Positions 1 to 8,010 of a stretch of 64,000 nt of DNA are shown here, one piece after another. The DNA comes from an uncultured Pseudomonadales bacterium (GTDB lineage Bacteria; Pseudomonadota; Gammaproteobacteria; Pseudomonadales; Azotimanducaceae), in assembly GCA_951813515.1 (NCBI GenBank), contig OX638346.1:2721617-2785616 (forward strand), read 5' to 3'. A program made the position numbers and the translations under genes. Under the pieces are notes generated by a model. That model worked only from the letters and a program-made list of their open reading frames with translations, ran no database searches and had not been told where the DNA came from. How positions within the stretch are numbered: position 1 is the first letter of the stretch; every line of letters begins with the position of its first letter.

Positions 1-36
1 TTCGGGACACCCATCCCCTGGGGACACCCATCGCTG
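1..36. repeat. Two GGGACACCCATC words at window edge
   Basis: Two copies of the word GGGACACCCATC lie within the first 36 bases. The same word forms the arrays before queA (53059-53378) and iscR (60560-60995). This is probably the end of a longer array outside the window, lying upstream of the dehydrogenase gene at 100. Confidence 0.6.
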
Positions 37-99
37 TATGCGCCATGGCGAAGCGCGCCAAAACGCGCAAACATAGGGGCGAATCTCAGGGGGGTGACG

Positions 100-1071
100 A
101 TGACGAACGAATCTGTACTGGTGATGACGCCGCCTATCAACGATGGGCTGCGCGACTGGGCGCGGCGGTTGCGAGTCGATGTTCCGGGGCTGGATGTTGT
201 CGTGGCAGAGGATGATGCGGCGGCGCGGGAGGCCCTGTCCGGAGCGGAAGCTGTCTACGGCTGGGTGTCACCGGAGATGCTGCCCGCGGCGAAGAGACTG
301 CGGTGGCTGCAGAGTCCCTTCGCCGCACCTTTTGCGGGCTACTACTACCGTGAACTGATCGATCATCCGCTGACCGTGACCAACGCGCGCGGGATCTACT
401 CGGACCACATCTCCCACCACATCCTCATGTTCATGCTGGCGTTGTCCCGCGGCCTGCCGTACTGGACGGCGGCACAGCGCGATGCCAGGTGGGACTCACG
501 CGCCCGCAAGCACGGCTACCTCAGCATCCCGGGTTCCACCGTGCTCATCAACGGCGTCGGCGGCATCGGCGCCGAAACCGCCAGGCTGTGCGCGGCGTTC
601 GGCGCGAAGGTCATCGGCGTGGACCCGCGTCCGGAGCACGACTGTCCGGCCGAGATGCACGCCCCGGAAGAGATGGACGACCTGCTGCCGGGTGCGGACT
701 TCGTGGTGACCACCGCGCCGCACACCCCGGAAACGGAGTTCATGTGGAATGCCGACCGCTTTCGGCGCATGAAGTCGTCGGCGTACTTCATCAATATCGG
801 TCGCGGCATGACGTGCAGGCTGGATGACCTGACCGCAGCGCTCAACGGCGGCGAACTGGCCGGCGCGGGCCTCGATGTATTCGAGATAGAGCCGCTGCCG
901 GCGGACCACCCGCTCTGGCACCTGGACAACGTGCTCATCACGCCCCATGTCGCGACGGGGGGCGCTGCCGACATCGTCGAGCGCCGCTACGCGCTGCTCA
1001 GGGATAACGCGCGGCGATTCGTCGCGGGAGAGGCGCTGGACAACGTCGTCGACAAGGCGCGCTGGTACTGA
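100..1071 (+). CDS. D-2-hydroxyacid dehydrogenase family protein
   Basis: Cytosolic NAD(P)-dependent oxidoreductase of the D-isomer-specific 2-hydroxyacid dehydrogenase family, about 323 residues, a normal length. The Rossmann motif GVGGIGAETARLC lies near residue 150, followed by the conserved INIGRGM segment carrying the substrate-binding Arg, then DVFEIEPLP (Glu) and ITPHVATGG (catalytic His). The substrate cannot be told from sequence. A GTG at 94 is also in frame, but the AGGGGGG ribosome-binding sequence at 88-94 overlaps it and is better spaced for ATG at 100. A CBS-domain gene follows 64 bp downstream on the same strand. Confidence 0.85.
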   Translation: MTNESVLVMTPPINDGLRDWARRLRVDVPGLDVVVAEDDAAAREALSGAEAVYGWVSPEMLPAAKRLRWLQSPFAAPFAGYYYRELIDHPLTVTNARGIYSDHISHHILMFMLALSRGLPYWTAAQRDARWDSRARKHGYLSIPGSTVLINGVGGIGAETARLCAAFGAKVIGVDPRPEHDCPAEMHAPEEMDDLLPGADFVVTTAPHTPETEFMWNADRFRRMKSSAYFINIGRGMTCRLDDLTAALNGGELAGAGLDVFEIEPLPADHPLWHLDNVLITPHVATGGAADIVERRYALLRDNARRFVAGEALDNVVDKARWY

Positions 1072-1135
1072 AACCGGCCCTTGCCGTGGACTCCCAAGTG
1101 GCTGCACAATCGAATCAGTCTCAGGAGTCGGACCA

Positions 1136-1573
1136 ATGAAAACAGTCAGGGACGTGATGCGGCACAGGGGCCGGGGCGTAATCTACTCGGTCTTGCCGAT
1201 CACGAGCGTATACGAGGCCATCGAGAAGATGGCGGAAGAGCACGTCGGGGCGCTTCCCGTACTGCAGGACGGCAAGCTGGTGGGCGTCGTCTCCGAACGC
1301 GATTACGCCCGCAAGGTGATCCTCAAGGACAAGTCCTCCAAGCAGACCAGGGTGTCGGAGATCATGACGCAGGACGTCGTCACGGTGGCGTCCAGCGACC
1401 GGGTGGAGTCGTGCATGGAACTCATGCAACGCCACCACATTCGCCACCTGGTCGTCGTGGACTCGGGGGTCGTCATCGGCATGCTGTCGCTGCGCGACCT
1501 TTTGACCGAGGTCATGGCTGAACAGGCGTCGCTCATTGACCAGTTGGAGCACTACATTCGCGGCGAACAATAG
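1136..1573 (+). CDS. CBS-domain protein (tandem CBS pair)
   Basis: A 145-residue protein consisting almost entirely of two CBS motifs (residues about 8-60 and 75-130), recognisable by VGALPVLQDGKLVGVVSERD and the paired IRHLVVVDSG...IGMLSLRDLL. Stand-alone CBS pairs bind adenine nucleotides or SAM and act as regulatory modules; the partner is unknown. ATG at 1136 is chosen because AGGAG lies 8 bp before it; an upstream extension of the frame overlaps the dehydrogenase and is not protein-like. It ends 57 bp before a convergent gene. Confidence 0.85.
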   Translation: MKTVRDVMRHRGRGVIYSVLPITSVYEAIEKMAEEHVGALPVLQDGKLVGVVSERDYARKVILKDKSSKQTRVSEIMTQDVVTVASSDRVESCMELMQRHHIRHLVVVDSGVVIGMLSLRDLLTEVMAEQASLIDQLEHYIRGEQ

Positions 1574-1630
1574 CCCGGATGGTTACTCGGCCCGCATGCG
1601 CCGTTCTGCGCCGCGCTGCGGCTGCCGCCG

Positions 1631-2356
1631 CTAACGCGATCGCCGGTTGCGCGGGATGCGGATGTCGTGGTCCCAGATTCCGAGTTCGTTTACGGCGTAG
1701 ACGTACCTGTATCCCCGCGGTCTCCGGCTCCTGTAGATGCGGTTGTCGGAGTCGAGAACCCAGGTCGTCCCGGCATCGATTCGCATCGCCAGAACGGCAT
1801 GATGGGAGCGGTGGCTGCGATCATAGACAACGACCACCCGCATGTCCTCCGCGGCGAAACCGAAGTGGCGCAGTAGCAAGTATTTCGCCGTCGCGAAGTC
1901 TTCGCAGTCGCCGCCCTTCTCAAGGAACTCCCGCAGTGTCGCCCAGTGGGACGGTATCGAAAGGGTCCCACTCTCGTCCCGAACGATCTTGCGCCGGTCC
2001 TTGTTGTAGCGCTTGCGGTTGACATAACGATTGACGAGCTGGACCTGTTTCTCGCTCGGCAGCGCTGCTCCCCTGGCCAGGATCACATGCAGCGACTTGG
2101 TTCGCCACGAGCACGCCGCCTTGTCGTCGATGCAGCCCTGCAGGCCCTCGAGCTGTTCCGCGTGCCGCGACAGCATCTCGGTCCACGCCGGCCATGCCCC
2201 CGATTCGGCGAGAAACTTCGCCGATTCGAACGTGTAGGGCGTGGCGTTGATTGCCGTGCACAGGCAACAGCAGACGAGGATAGGGAGGCCACGGCGAAGG
2301 ATTTGACCGATCCCTGCGGAGCGAGTCGATGCGATCCTTCCGGGATCCCGGGTCAT
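1631..2356 (-). CDS. LapG-like transglutaminase-type cysteine protease
   Basis: Predicted exported cysteine protease of the bacterial transglutaminase-like (BTLCP, LapG-related) family, about 241 residues. A hydrophobic export segment (LRRGLPILVCCCLCTAINA) occupies residues about 20-38. The catalytic triad is visible as Cys in GGDCEDFA, His in SHHAVLA and Asp in WVLDSDN. LapG proteins cleave large surface adhesins in the periplasm in response to c-di-GMP, but no LapD or adhesin gene is present here, so the target is unknown. The ATG at 2356 overlaps the nitroreductase stop by 4 bp (ATGA), indicating translational coupling. Confidence 0.8.
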   Translation of the reverse strand: MTRDPGRIASTRSAGIGQILRRGLPILVCCCLCTAINATPYTFESAKFLAESGAWPAWTEMLSRHAEQLEGLQGCIDDKAACSWRTKSLHVILARGAALPSEKQVQLVNRYVNRKRYNKDRRKIVRDESGTLSIPSHWATLREFLEKGGDCEDFATAKYLLLRHFGFAAEDMRVVVVYDRSHRSHHAVLAMRIDAGTTWVLDSDNRIYRSRRPRGYRYVYAVNELGIWDHDIRIPRNRRSR

Positions 2357-3027
2357 TCGCCGAGCCACCGATCCTGCCATCCCGCATCCGGCTGCGCTTC
2401 GGCAAACGACCAGCGTTCGCCGAACCTGCCGTCGTAGACGATCGCTCGCACCGGCTTGCGCCCCAGCGGGCCATGTCTGTCGGTCGGGTACCCGATGGGC
2501 AGGACGCAATAGATTTCGTTGTTGTCGGGAATGCCGAGCATTTCGCGCAGGGCGTCCTCCCTTGAGAGCGGGAAGTTGAATATCGAACCGGACAGGCCCA
2601 GGCCCCGGGCTCCCAGCAGCAGATTCTGCACCGCCGGGAACGTGCTGCCCCCCGGCGTGCTGTGTCGTCCCTTGAGACCAAGGACGACGATGATCACGGG
2701 CGTTTCCGCCAGGTGATGCACGAGGTGTTCGACGCTCTTGAGCGACAGCCGCTGCGACCGGGGGAGGGAGTCCATGCCGTCGGCATGCTCAGAAAAGCGC
2801 GCCTGGTAGCGGCGCCAGGGGATTTCTGCCCACTCCTGCATCTTTCGCTTGTGGTCCCGATCGCGTACCAGGACAAAGCGCCAGTCCTGCGCGTTCTGTC
2901 CCGACGGTGCCCGAATCGCGGCGTCCATCAGTTGAAACAGCACGTCGTCCGGGATGGGGTCCGGCTTGAAACGCCGTAGCGCGCGGGCGCTGTAGATCGT
3001 CGCGAACAGGCCCGGATCGTTGTGCAT
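2353..3027 (-). CDS. Nitroreductase family FMN protein
   Basis: A 224-residue flavoprotein of the nitroreductase superfamily. The N-terminal FMN-phosphate motif SARALRRFKPDPIPDD and the APSGQNAQDWRFVLVRD segment are diagnostic; the C-terminal half contains the family's second flavin-contact region (LLLGARGLGLSGS). These enzymes reduce nitro, quinone or enone groups with NAD(P)H; the substrate is undetermined. ATG at 3027 is preceded by a GGGAGGCGG Shine-Dalgarno. It is the middle gene of a three-gene unit read right to left: secreted protein (3937-3038), nitroreductase, LapG-like protease. Confidence 0.85.
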   Translation of the reverse strand: MHNDPGLFATIYSARALRRFKPDPIPDDVLFQLMDAAIRAPSGQNAQDWRFVLVRDRDHKRKMQEWAEIPWRRYQARFSEHADGMDSLPRSQRLSLKSVEHLVHHLAETPVIIVVLGLKGRHSTPGGSTFPAVQNLLLGARGLGLSGSIFNFPLSREDALREMLGIPDNNEIYCVLPIGYPTDRHGPLGRKPVRAIVYDGRFGERWSFAEAQPDAGWQDRWLGE

Positions 3028-3037
3028 GACCGCCTCC

Positions 3038-3937
3038 CTACGGCACTGCCGAAAACTCGGAGACGCGGGCGCGCATGACGTCGCGCTGCTCGTTGATGAG
3101 CCGCAAGGTGGTCTCGTCTTCCCATGCGATCGCTTCGAGCTGTCTTGCGACGGAGGGCTTGACCTCGAGCCTGCTGGCATTGCCGGCAAGCCAGTTGTCT
3201 CCGGTTTCGGGCCGGTCGAATAGCCACAGGGCGCTGTAGGTCGAGACGGCGAGTCGCATGGCGTCGGGCGACAGGTCCGCACCGGTGGCCATGACCACAT
3301 CCTCCCGCCGGCCAACAAGGGTCAGGATGTTCTCGCGGTCCAGGTGTTGGGTGTCCAGCCGATAGAGCTTGACGCCAGGTTCCCACGAAGTGTGCTCGCC
3401 GGGCCGGCGATGTTTCGTCAGGAAATAGAGTTTGCTGTCCGCCACGAAAACGGCTTCGCAGTCGAAGTGCCATTGTTCGGCGGGGAAACGCCGCTGGTCG
3501 GGATAGCGGATCGGAATGAACTTGAGCGCGCGCATCGTCGTTACGGTCCGCGGGTCCGCTTCATTGACGGCGTAGACGCCGAGATCGCGGCGGGCGTTGC
3601 CGTTGTTGCCGACGTCGGCGAGGTACAGCACGCCGTCCGCGAGCGCGATGTCCTCCCAGTCCGTGTGCCTGGCGTTGTCGATCCGGTGTCCGGGCCACTT
3701 GTCGGCGGACATGCGCAGGAAGGACGGCTTGACCGGACGCGAATCCCGATCGATGGCATAAACGCGCGGGAGGTCCCCGCTGTCGTTGTGCACCCAGTAG
3801 AAGTCGCCGTAGCTCGACTTCACGATCCCGCTGATTTCCGGAAGCTCCGGATGGAACACCTGTCCGGCAGGCTCGACGGCACCTGCGGGTAGCGCCAGGG
3901 CAGCCAGCGCGGAAAGCCACATCGGTGTAGTTCTCAT
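3038..3937 (-). CDS. Secreted protein of unknown function (probable beta-propeller)
   Basis: A 299-residue protein with a clear signal peptide (MRTTPMWLSALAALALPAGA). The mature part begins with LPEISGIVKSSYGDFYWVHN and repeats of aromatic/Gly/Asp-rich strands, which resemble SdiA-regulated or phytase-like beta-propellers. No catalytic residues can be assigned. ATG at 3937 follows a GGAAG sequence; a TTG five codons upstream is possible. It is the first gene of the unit leading into the nitroreductase 10 bp later. Confidence 0.65.
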   Translation of the reverse strand: MRTTPMWLSALAALALPAGAVEPAGQVFHPELPEISGIVKSSYGDFYWVHNDSGDLPRVYAIDRDSRPVKPSFLRMSADKWPGHRIDNARHTDWEDIALADGVLYLADVGNNGNARRDLGVYAVNEADPRTVTTMRALKFIPIRYPDQRRFPAEQWHFDCEAVFVADSKLYFLTKHRRPGEHTSWEPGVKLYRLDTQHLDRENILTLVGRREDVVMATGADLSPDAMRLAVSTYSALWLFDRPETGDNWLAGNASRLEVKPSVARQLEAIAWEDETTLRLINEQRDVMRARVSEFSAVP

Positions 3938-4004
3938 TTGCGCTTCCAACAATGAAGGACGAAACGCGCACTTTGGCGGAAACGCGCGGGGGGCGCAAAC
4001 GGCT

Positions 4005-4353
4005 GATGCCTCCGGCGTTCATGCGCTGCGGCCGCCTCTGGCTAGACCCCTTCCTTTCCGCCCACCCGCGTAGTCCGGCGTAGGATGACGACCCGGGGGC
4101 TGGTAGGACGGATTTCGCGTGTGTCCCGGCAGACATGTGTGTCCCGGCAGACAAACGATGATGCCTCTGGCGTTCATGTGCTGCGGCCGCCTCTGGCTAG
4201 ACGCCTGCCACTCCGCCCACCCACGTAGTCCGGCGTAGGATTACGACCCGGGGGCCTGTAGGACGGATTTCGCGTGTGTCCCGGCAGACAAACGAATCTC
4301 CGGCTCGTGTGTCCCGAATCTCCGGACATCCCGAATCTCCGGCTCGAATCTCT
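4005..4353. repeat. Tandem 155-bp duplication plus short repeats
   Basis: Two diverged direct copies of about 150 bp begin at 4005 and 4160; each starts with GATGCCTC(C/T)GGCGTTCATG and ends with CGCGTGTGTCCCGGCAGACA. The junction carries an extra TGTGTCCCGGCAGACA copy. Positions 4294-4353 hold four degenerate copies of CGAATCTCCGGCTCG and two more GTGTCCC words. No gene is supported in 3938-4464. The GTGTGTCCC word links this region to the RAYT-associated repeats at 16.2-27.8 kb. Confidence 0.85.
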
Positions 4354-4464
4354 TTGGCTGAGGGACGCGCCAATACCGCCCGGTCGCGGCGATACAGGCT
4401 ACAATCCGCGCGCCGGAGCGCCCCTGGCCCCTGGCCCCTGGCGCTCGCTGGAGACGTTTGTTCG

Positions 4465-5952
4465 ATGGAAGTTCTGATCGCCGGCCCCGACGAGGCTCCC
4501 GCCATCCGGGGACCGGACCGCGAACCCCTGTCTTATGCCGCGCTCAAGTCACAGACAGCGCACACGGGCCGGGTGCTCCGGGGCACCGGCATCGGTCCGG
4601 AGGACCGGGTCGCCATCGTGTTGCCGAACGGGCCGGCCATGGCCGCTGCCTTTGTCTGCATGGCGCCGTGGTGCGCCGTCGCGCCGCTGAATCCCGCGTA
4701 CAAGGCGGACGAGTTCGACTTCTACCTGTCTGACCTCGGTGCGTCGGCACTGGTCGTCGCGGAAGGCGCGGACAATCCGGCCCTCACGGTGGCTACCCAG
4801 CGGGACTTGCGGGTATTGCGCTTGCACGAAGGGAGTCGCGCGGGAGCGTTCTCACTGTCCACGGATAGCGAATCCCCCGCAGAACCGCGCGGAGACGACG
4901 CGACGGCGCTTGTCCTGCATACCTCGGGCACGACATCGCGGCCGAAGATGGTTCCCCTGACCCAGGCAAACCTTCGCGCATCGGCGCGCAATATCGCGCG
5001 TACCCTGTCGCTATCTCCCGCCGATATCTGCCTCAACGTCATGCCGCTGTTCCACATTCACGGACTCATGGCGCCGGTGCTCGCAAGTCTCTCGAGTGGC
5101 GCGTCGGTGTATTGCACGCCCGGCTTCGACGCGCTGCGTTTCTTCGGTTGGCTGGGGACGGCGTCACCCACGTGGTACAGCGCGGTGCCGACGATGCATC
5201 AGGCGATCCTCGCTCGCGCCCCCCGCAACCGTGAACGGATCGAAAACGCGGCGCTGCGGTTCATCCGATCGTCGTCGGCCTCGCTGCCGCCACCTGTGAT
5301 GGCGGCCCTGGAGGAAACGTTCGGCGCACCGGTCATCGAGGCCTACGCCATGACCGAAGCGGCACACCAGATGTGCTCGAACCCCTTGCCGCCAGCGCCG
5401 CGCAAGGCCGGGTTCGTCGGTCCCGCCGCGGGTCCGGAAGTGGCCGTCATGGACGTCGATGGCGCCGCTCTCGATGACGGGGAAGAAGGCGAGATCGTCA
5501 TTCGGGGCGAGAACGTCATGCGCGGCTACCTGGCCAATCCGGAGGCGAACGCCGGCGCGTACTACGGAGACTGGTTTCGGACCGGGGACCAGGGCTACAT
5601 GGATGGCGACGGCTACGTCAAGGTGACCGGCCGGCTGAAGGAGATCATCAACCGCGGCGGCGAGAAGATCGCTCCGCTCGAGGTGGACGAAGTGTTGCTC
5701 AACCACGAAGCGGTCGCCGAGGTATGCACGTTCGCGGTGCCGCATCGCCGGCTCGGCGAAGACGTGGCCGCGGTGGTGGTCCTGGCCCAGGGCCATGCGG
5801 TGGAAGCGGATGCGCTGCGCGACTACGCGGCGACGCGGCTGGCGGACTTCAAGGTGCCCCGGACGATCGTGTTCGTCGACGCGATTCCGAAGGGCGCGAC
5901 CGGAAAGATCCAGCGTATTGGGCTCGCCGAGGCACTTGGGATGGGCGGGTGA
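4465..5952 (+). CDS. AMP-binding acyl-CoA synthetase, oxalate-CoA-ligase-like
   Basis: A 495-residue ANL-superfamily ligase. The ATP/AMP loop LHTSGTTSRPKMVPLTQANL, the YAMTEAAHQM motif, the GDWFRTGDQGYMDGDGYVKV segment, the hinge GRLKEIINRGGEKI and the C-terminal catalytic Lys motif PKGATGKIQRI are all intact. The central NVMPLFHIHGLMAPVLASL and FIRSSSASLPP segments are characteristic of the AAE3/Pcs60 oxalyl-CoA synthetase branch, which activates oxalate for detoxification. The acyl-CoA ligase assignment is firm; oxalate specificity is by family resemblance. ATG at 4465 begins the conserved domain; the open frame upstream runs into repeats. A dehydrogenase gene follows 22 bp later, probably co-transcribed. 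Confidence 0.85.
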   Translation: MEVLIAGPDEAPAIRGPDREPLSYAALKSQTAHTGRVLRGTGIGPEDRVAIVLPNGPAMAAAFVCMAPWCAVAPLNPAYKADEFDFYLSDLGASALVVAEGADNPALTVATQRDLRVLRLHEGSRAGAFSLSTDSESPAEPRGDDATALVLHTSGTTSRPKMVPLTQANLRASARNIARTLSLSPADICLNVMPLFHIHGLMAPVLASLSSGASVYCTPGFDALRFFGWLGTASPTWYSAVPTMHQAILARAPRNRERIENAALRFIRSSSASLPPPVMAALEETFGAPVIEAYAMTEAAHQMCSNPLPPAPRKAGFVGPAAGPEVAVMDVDGAALDDGEEGEIVIRGENVMRGYLANPEANAGAYYGDWFRTGDQGYMDGDGYVKVTGRLKEIINRGGEKIAPLEVDEVLLNHEAVAEVCTFAVPHRRLGEDVAAVVVLAQGHAVEADALRDYAATRLADFKVPRTIVFVDAIPKGATGKIQRIGLAEALGMGG

Positions 5953-5974
5953 ACGCCCTTCCTGGCACCTGCCG

Positions 5975-6958
5975 ATGACGAAAGTGTGCGTATACGGCGC
6001 GGGCGCGATTGGCGGCTACCTCGCCGCCCGCCTGGCGCAGACGGGCTGCGATGTGACCATCGTCGCCCGGGGACCGCACTTGGCGGCCATGGTGGCCGGG
6101 GGCCTGCGGCTCGAAACGGCCGGGGAACGGCTGACCGTTGGAGTCACCGCGACCGACGATCCGGCGACGCTTGGACCCCAGGACTACGTGATCGTGACCC
6201 TGAAGGGCCACTCGATTCCGGCTGTCGTCGAACCGATGCAGCCGCTGCTCGGACCGGCTACTGCGGTGGTCAGCGCCGTCAACGGGATTCCATGGTGGTA
6301 CTTTCATCGCCTCGGATCGCGGCTTGGCGAACGCCATGTCGAGAGCGTCGATCCCGGAGGAGCGGTGTGGCGCGGCATCGGACCGGAGCGCGCCGTCGGC
6401 TGCGTCGTATATCCGTCCTGCGAAGTGGTCGAACCCGGGGTGGTGCGCCACCTCTCGGGGGACAGGTTCGTCCTGGGGGAGCCCTCGGGTGAGCGCAGTG
6501 ACCGCGTCCGCGAACTCGCGTCCCTCCTCTCGGACGCGGGCCTGAGGGCGCCGCTGCGCCGTCGGCTGCGCGACGAGATCTGGATCAAGCTCTGGGGCAA
6601 CGTCGCGTTCAACCCCTTGAGCGCCCTCACCGGCGCGATGCTCGACGTATTGGCCACGGACCCCGGCACGCGCAGCGTGGCCCGCTCCATGATGGTCGAG
6701 GCCCAGGCCGTGGGCGAAGCCTTCGGCGCCCGTTTCGCCATCGATGTCGAGCGGCGCATCGACGGCGCCGCGAGTGTCGGCGCGCACCGCACCTCGATGC
6801 TGCAGGACCTGGAACTCGGCCGGCCCCTGGAAAACGAGGCTATCGTCGGTGCCGTGCAGGAACTCGGGGCGCTGGCGGACATCCCCACGCCCACCATCGA
6901 CCTGGTTCACCACCTCTTGCGCCAACGGATTGCCACCAGGGATCTCGCCGCAAGCTAA
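5975..6958 (+). CDS. 2-dehydropantoate 2-reductase (PanE/ApbA) family
   Basis: A 327-residue NADP-dependent ketoacid reductase of the PanE/ApbA family. The N-terminal nucleotide motif CVYGAGAIGGYLAARLAQTG is at residues 4-23. The family lysine region lies in the C-terminal helical domain (IWIKLWGNVAFNPLSALTG), where the Lys and Asn are conserved. Ketopantoate reduction (coenzyme A pathway) is the textbook role, but many paralogues act on other 2-oxo acids, and pairing with a CoA ligase here leaves either possible. ATG at 5975 is 22 bp after the ligase stop. Confidence 0.8.
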   Translation: MTKVCVYGAGAIGGYLAARLAQTGCDVTIVARGPHLAAMVAGGLRLETAGERLTVGVTATDDPATLGPQDYVIVTLKGHSIPAVVEPMQPLLGPATAVVSAVNGIPWWYFHRLGSRLGERHVESVDPGGAVWRGIGPERAVGCVVYPSCEVVEPGVVRHLSGDRFVLGEPSGERSDRVRELASLLSDAGLRAPLRRRLRDEIWIKLWGNVAFNPLSALTGAMLDVLATDPGTRSVARSMMVEAQAVGEAFGARFAIDVERRIDGAASVGAHRTSMLQDLELGRPLENEAIVGAVQELGALADIPTPTIDLVHHLLRQRIATRDLAAS

Positions 6959-6980
6959 TCCCGCCTCGGCGAATTCAGAT

Positions 6981-7379
6981 CTACGGGTGGTATTGGCGTT
7001 CCACTTCGTCCTGGAGTGCGGCGTCACGCGCTGCGATCAGACCGGAACGGGTCCATGCGAGCAGGGATTTCAATGGAAATCTGCGGCCCGGGCATTGGGT
7101 GCGGACGCCGCGCACCTGGCGATGCCCGCCGAAAGCCACGTCCGGATAGCGCTGCTTGATCTGCAGGAGCAGGTCTTTCAGCGCTCCGATCTGGCGATCT
7201 CCTGGCGGTGAATCGGAGAAGGATCCCTCAAGCCCGATTTCTATCGAGTTCGCATGGCTCGCGCGCTCGGACTCCGGCAGCAGCGCCTCGGTTTGCCCGG
7301 CTTCGGACAGGCGATAGTGCAGCCGGCTATCGCAGGCCGCGTGGTGGATGAGCACGAACTTGATTGGACCGCGCCGCAA
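6981..7379 (-). CDS. Small N-acetylmuramoyl-L-alanine amidase-like (PGRP fold) protein
   Basis: A 132-residue protein resembling the amidase_2/PGRP domain. The pattern IHHAA near residue 11, ANSIEIGLEG, GGHRQVRG and CPGRRFP fits the zinc-ligand framework (His, His, Cys). The segment between the first His and HANSIEI is shorter than usual, so activity on peptidoglycan is uncertain; no signal peptide is present. The start is TTG at 7379, supported by GGAGG five bases upstream; no ATG is available. A PPOX-fold gene lies 87 bp upstream on the same strand. Confidence 0.65.
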   Translation of the reverse strand: MRRGPIKFVLIHHAACDSRLHYRLSEAGQTEALLPESERASHANSIEIGLEGSFSDSPPGDRQIGALKDLLLQIKQRYPDVAFGGHRQVRGVRTQCPGRRFPLKSLLAWTRSGLIAARDAALQDEVERQYHP

Positions 7380-7466
7380 CTTGCCTCCTCCCGAAAGGCG
7401 AGACCAAGGCCAAAGCTAACTCCCCTTGCAGGACTTTGCACATGAGGTCCCCTGGTCCAGGGCGGT

Positions 7467-7892
7467 TCACGCATCCGCGCGCCAGTGCGAGACGCGGTCA
7501 ATCTCTATCCTGATGGCGGACATGATGGGTACGGATGCGTACTGCGGATACTTCTCGCGAAGCGCCTCCAGCGCGTTGGCGAAACCCGTTTCCTCGGTCC
7601 TGACGACGGTCGCACGACCGTCCACGCGCACCCACCAGAGCGCCAGCCAGTCTTCCTCGTAGTGGTCGATCAAGAGGCTGACCCGGGGATTTGCGCGAAT
7701 GTTCTCGAGCCGTTTCAGTCGGGTGTGCCGCTTCGGCTTGCCATCCACCGGAACCCACAGGGCGTCTTCGCATTGGGCGAACACCACGGGAACAAGGTGC
7801 GGTTTGCCGCCGTCGAGGGTGGCGAGACGCGCGACCCTCGCGCGAGCCAACGCATCCGCAGCGAACGCACGCCGATGTTGCTTTTTGGACAT
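7467..7892 (-). CDS. PPOX-class, probably F420-dependent, Rv0121-like protein
   Basis: A 141-residue split-barrel flavin/deazaflavin-binding protein. ARVARLATLDGGKPHLVPVV opens the barrel and DGKPKRHTRLKRLENIRANP followed by SLLIDHYEEDWLALWWVRVD is the signature of the Rv0121-type subgroup annotated as F420-dependent. Whether this organism makes F420 is not shown here. ATG at 7892 gives the family length. It is divergent from the molybdopterin dehydrogenase gene, sharing a 118-bp intergenic region (7893-8010). Confidence 0.8.
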   Translation of the reverse strand: MSKKQHRRAFAADALARARVARLATLDGGKPHLVPVVFAQCEDALWVPVDGKPKRHTRLKRLENIRANPRVSLLIDHYEEDWLALWWVRVDGRATVVRTEETGFANALEALREKYPQYASVPIMSAIRIEIDRVSHWRADA

Positions 7893-8010
7893 GCCCGGTT
7901 GCTCGAAGGCGGCGAGGGCAGCCGCCGGACTTTGTAGGCTATCATGGCGGTGCGTGATATCCGGTGCCGCCGCTCCGGAATTGCGCTGCCCCGTCAACGC
8001 AGGAGACACC

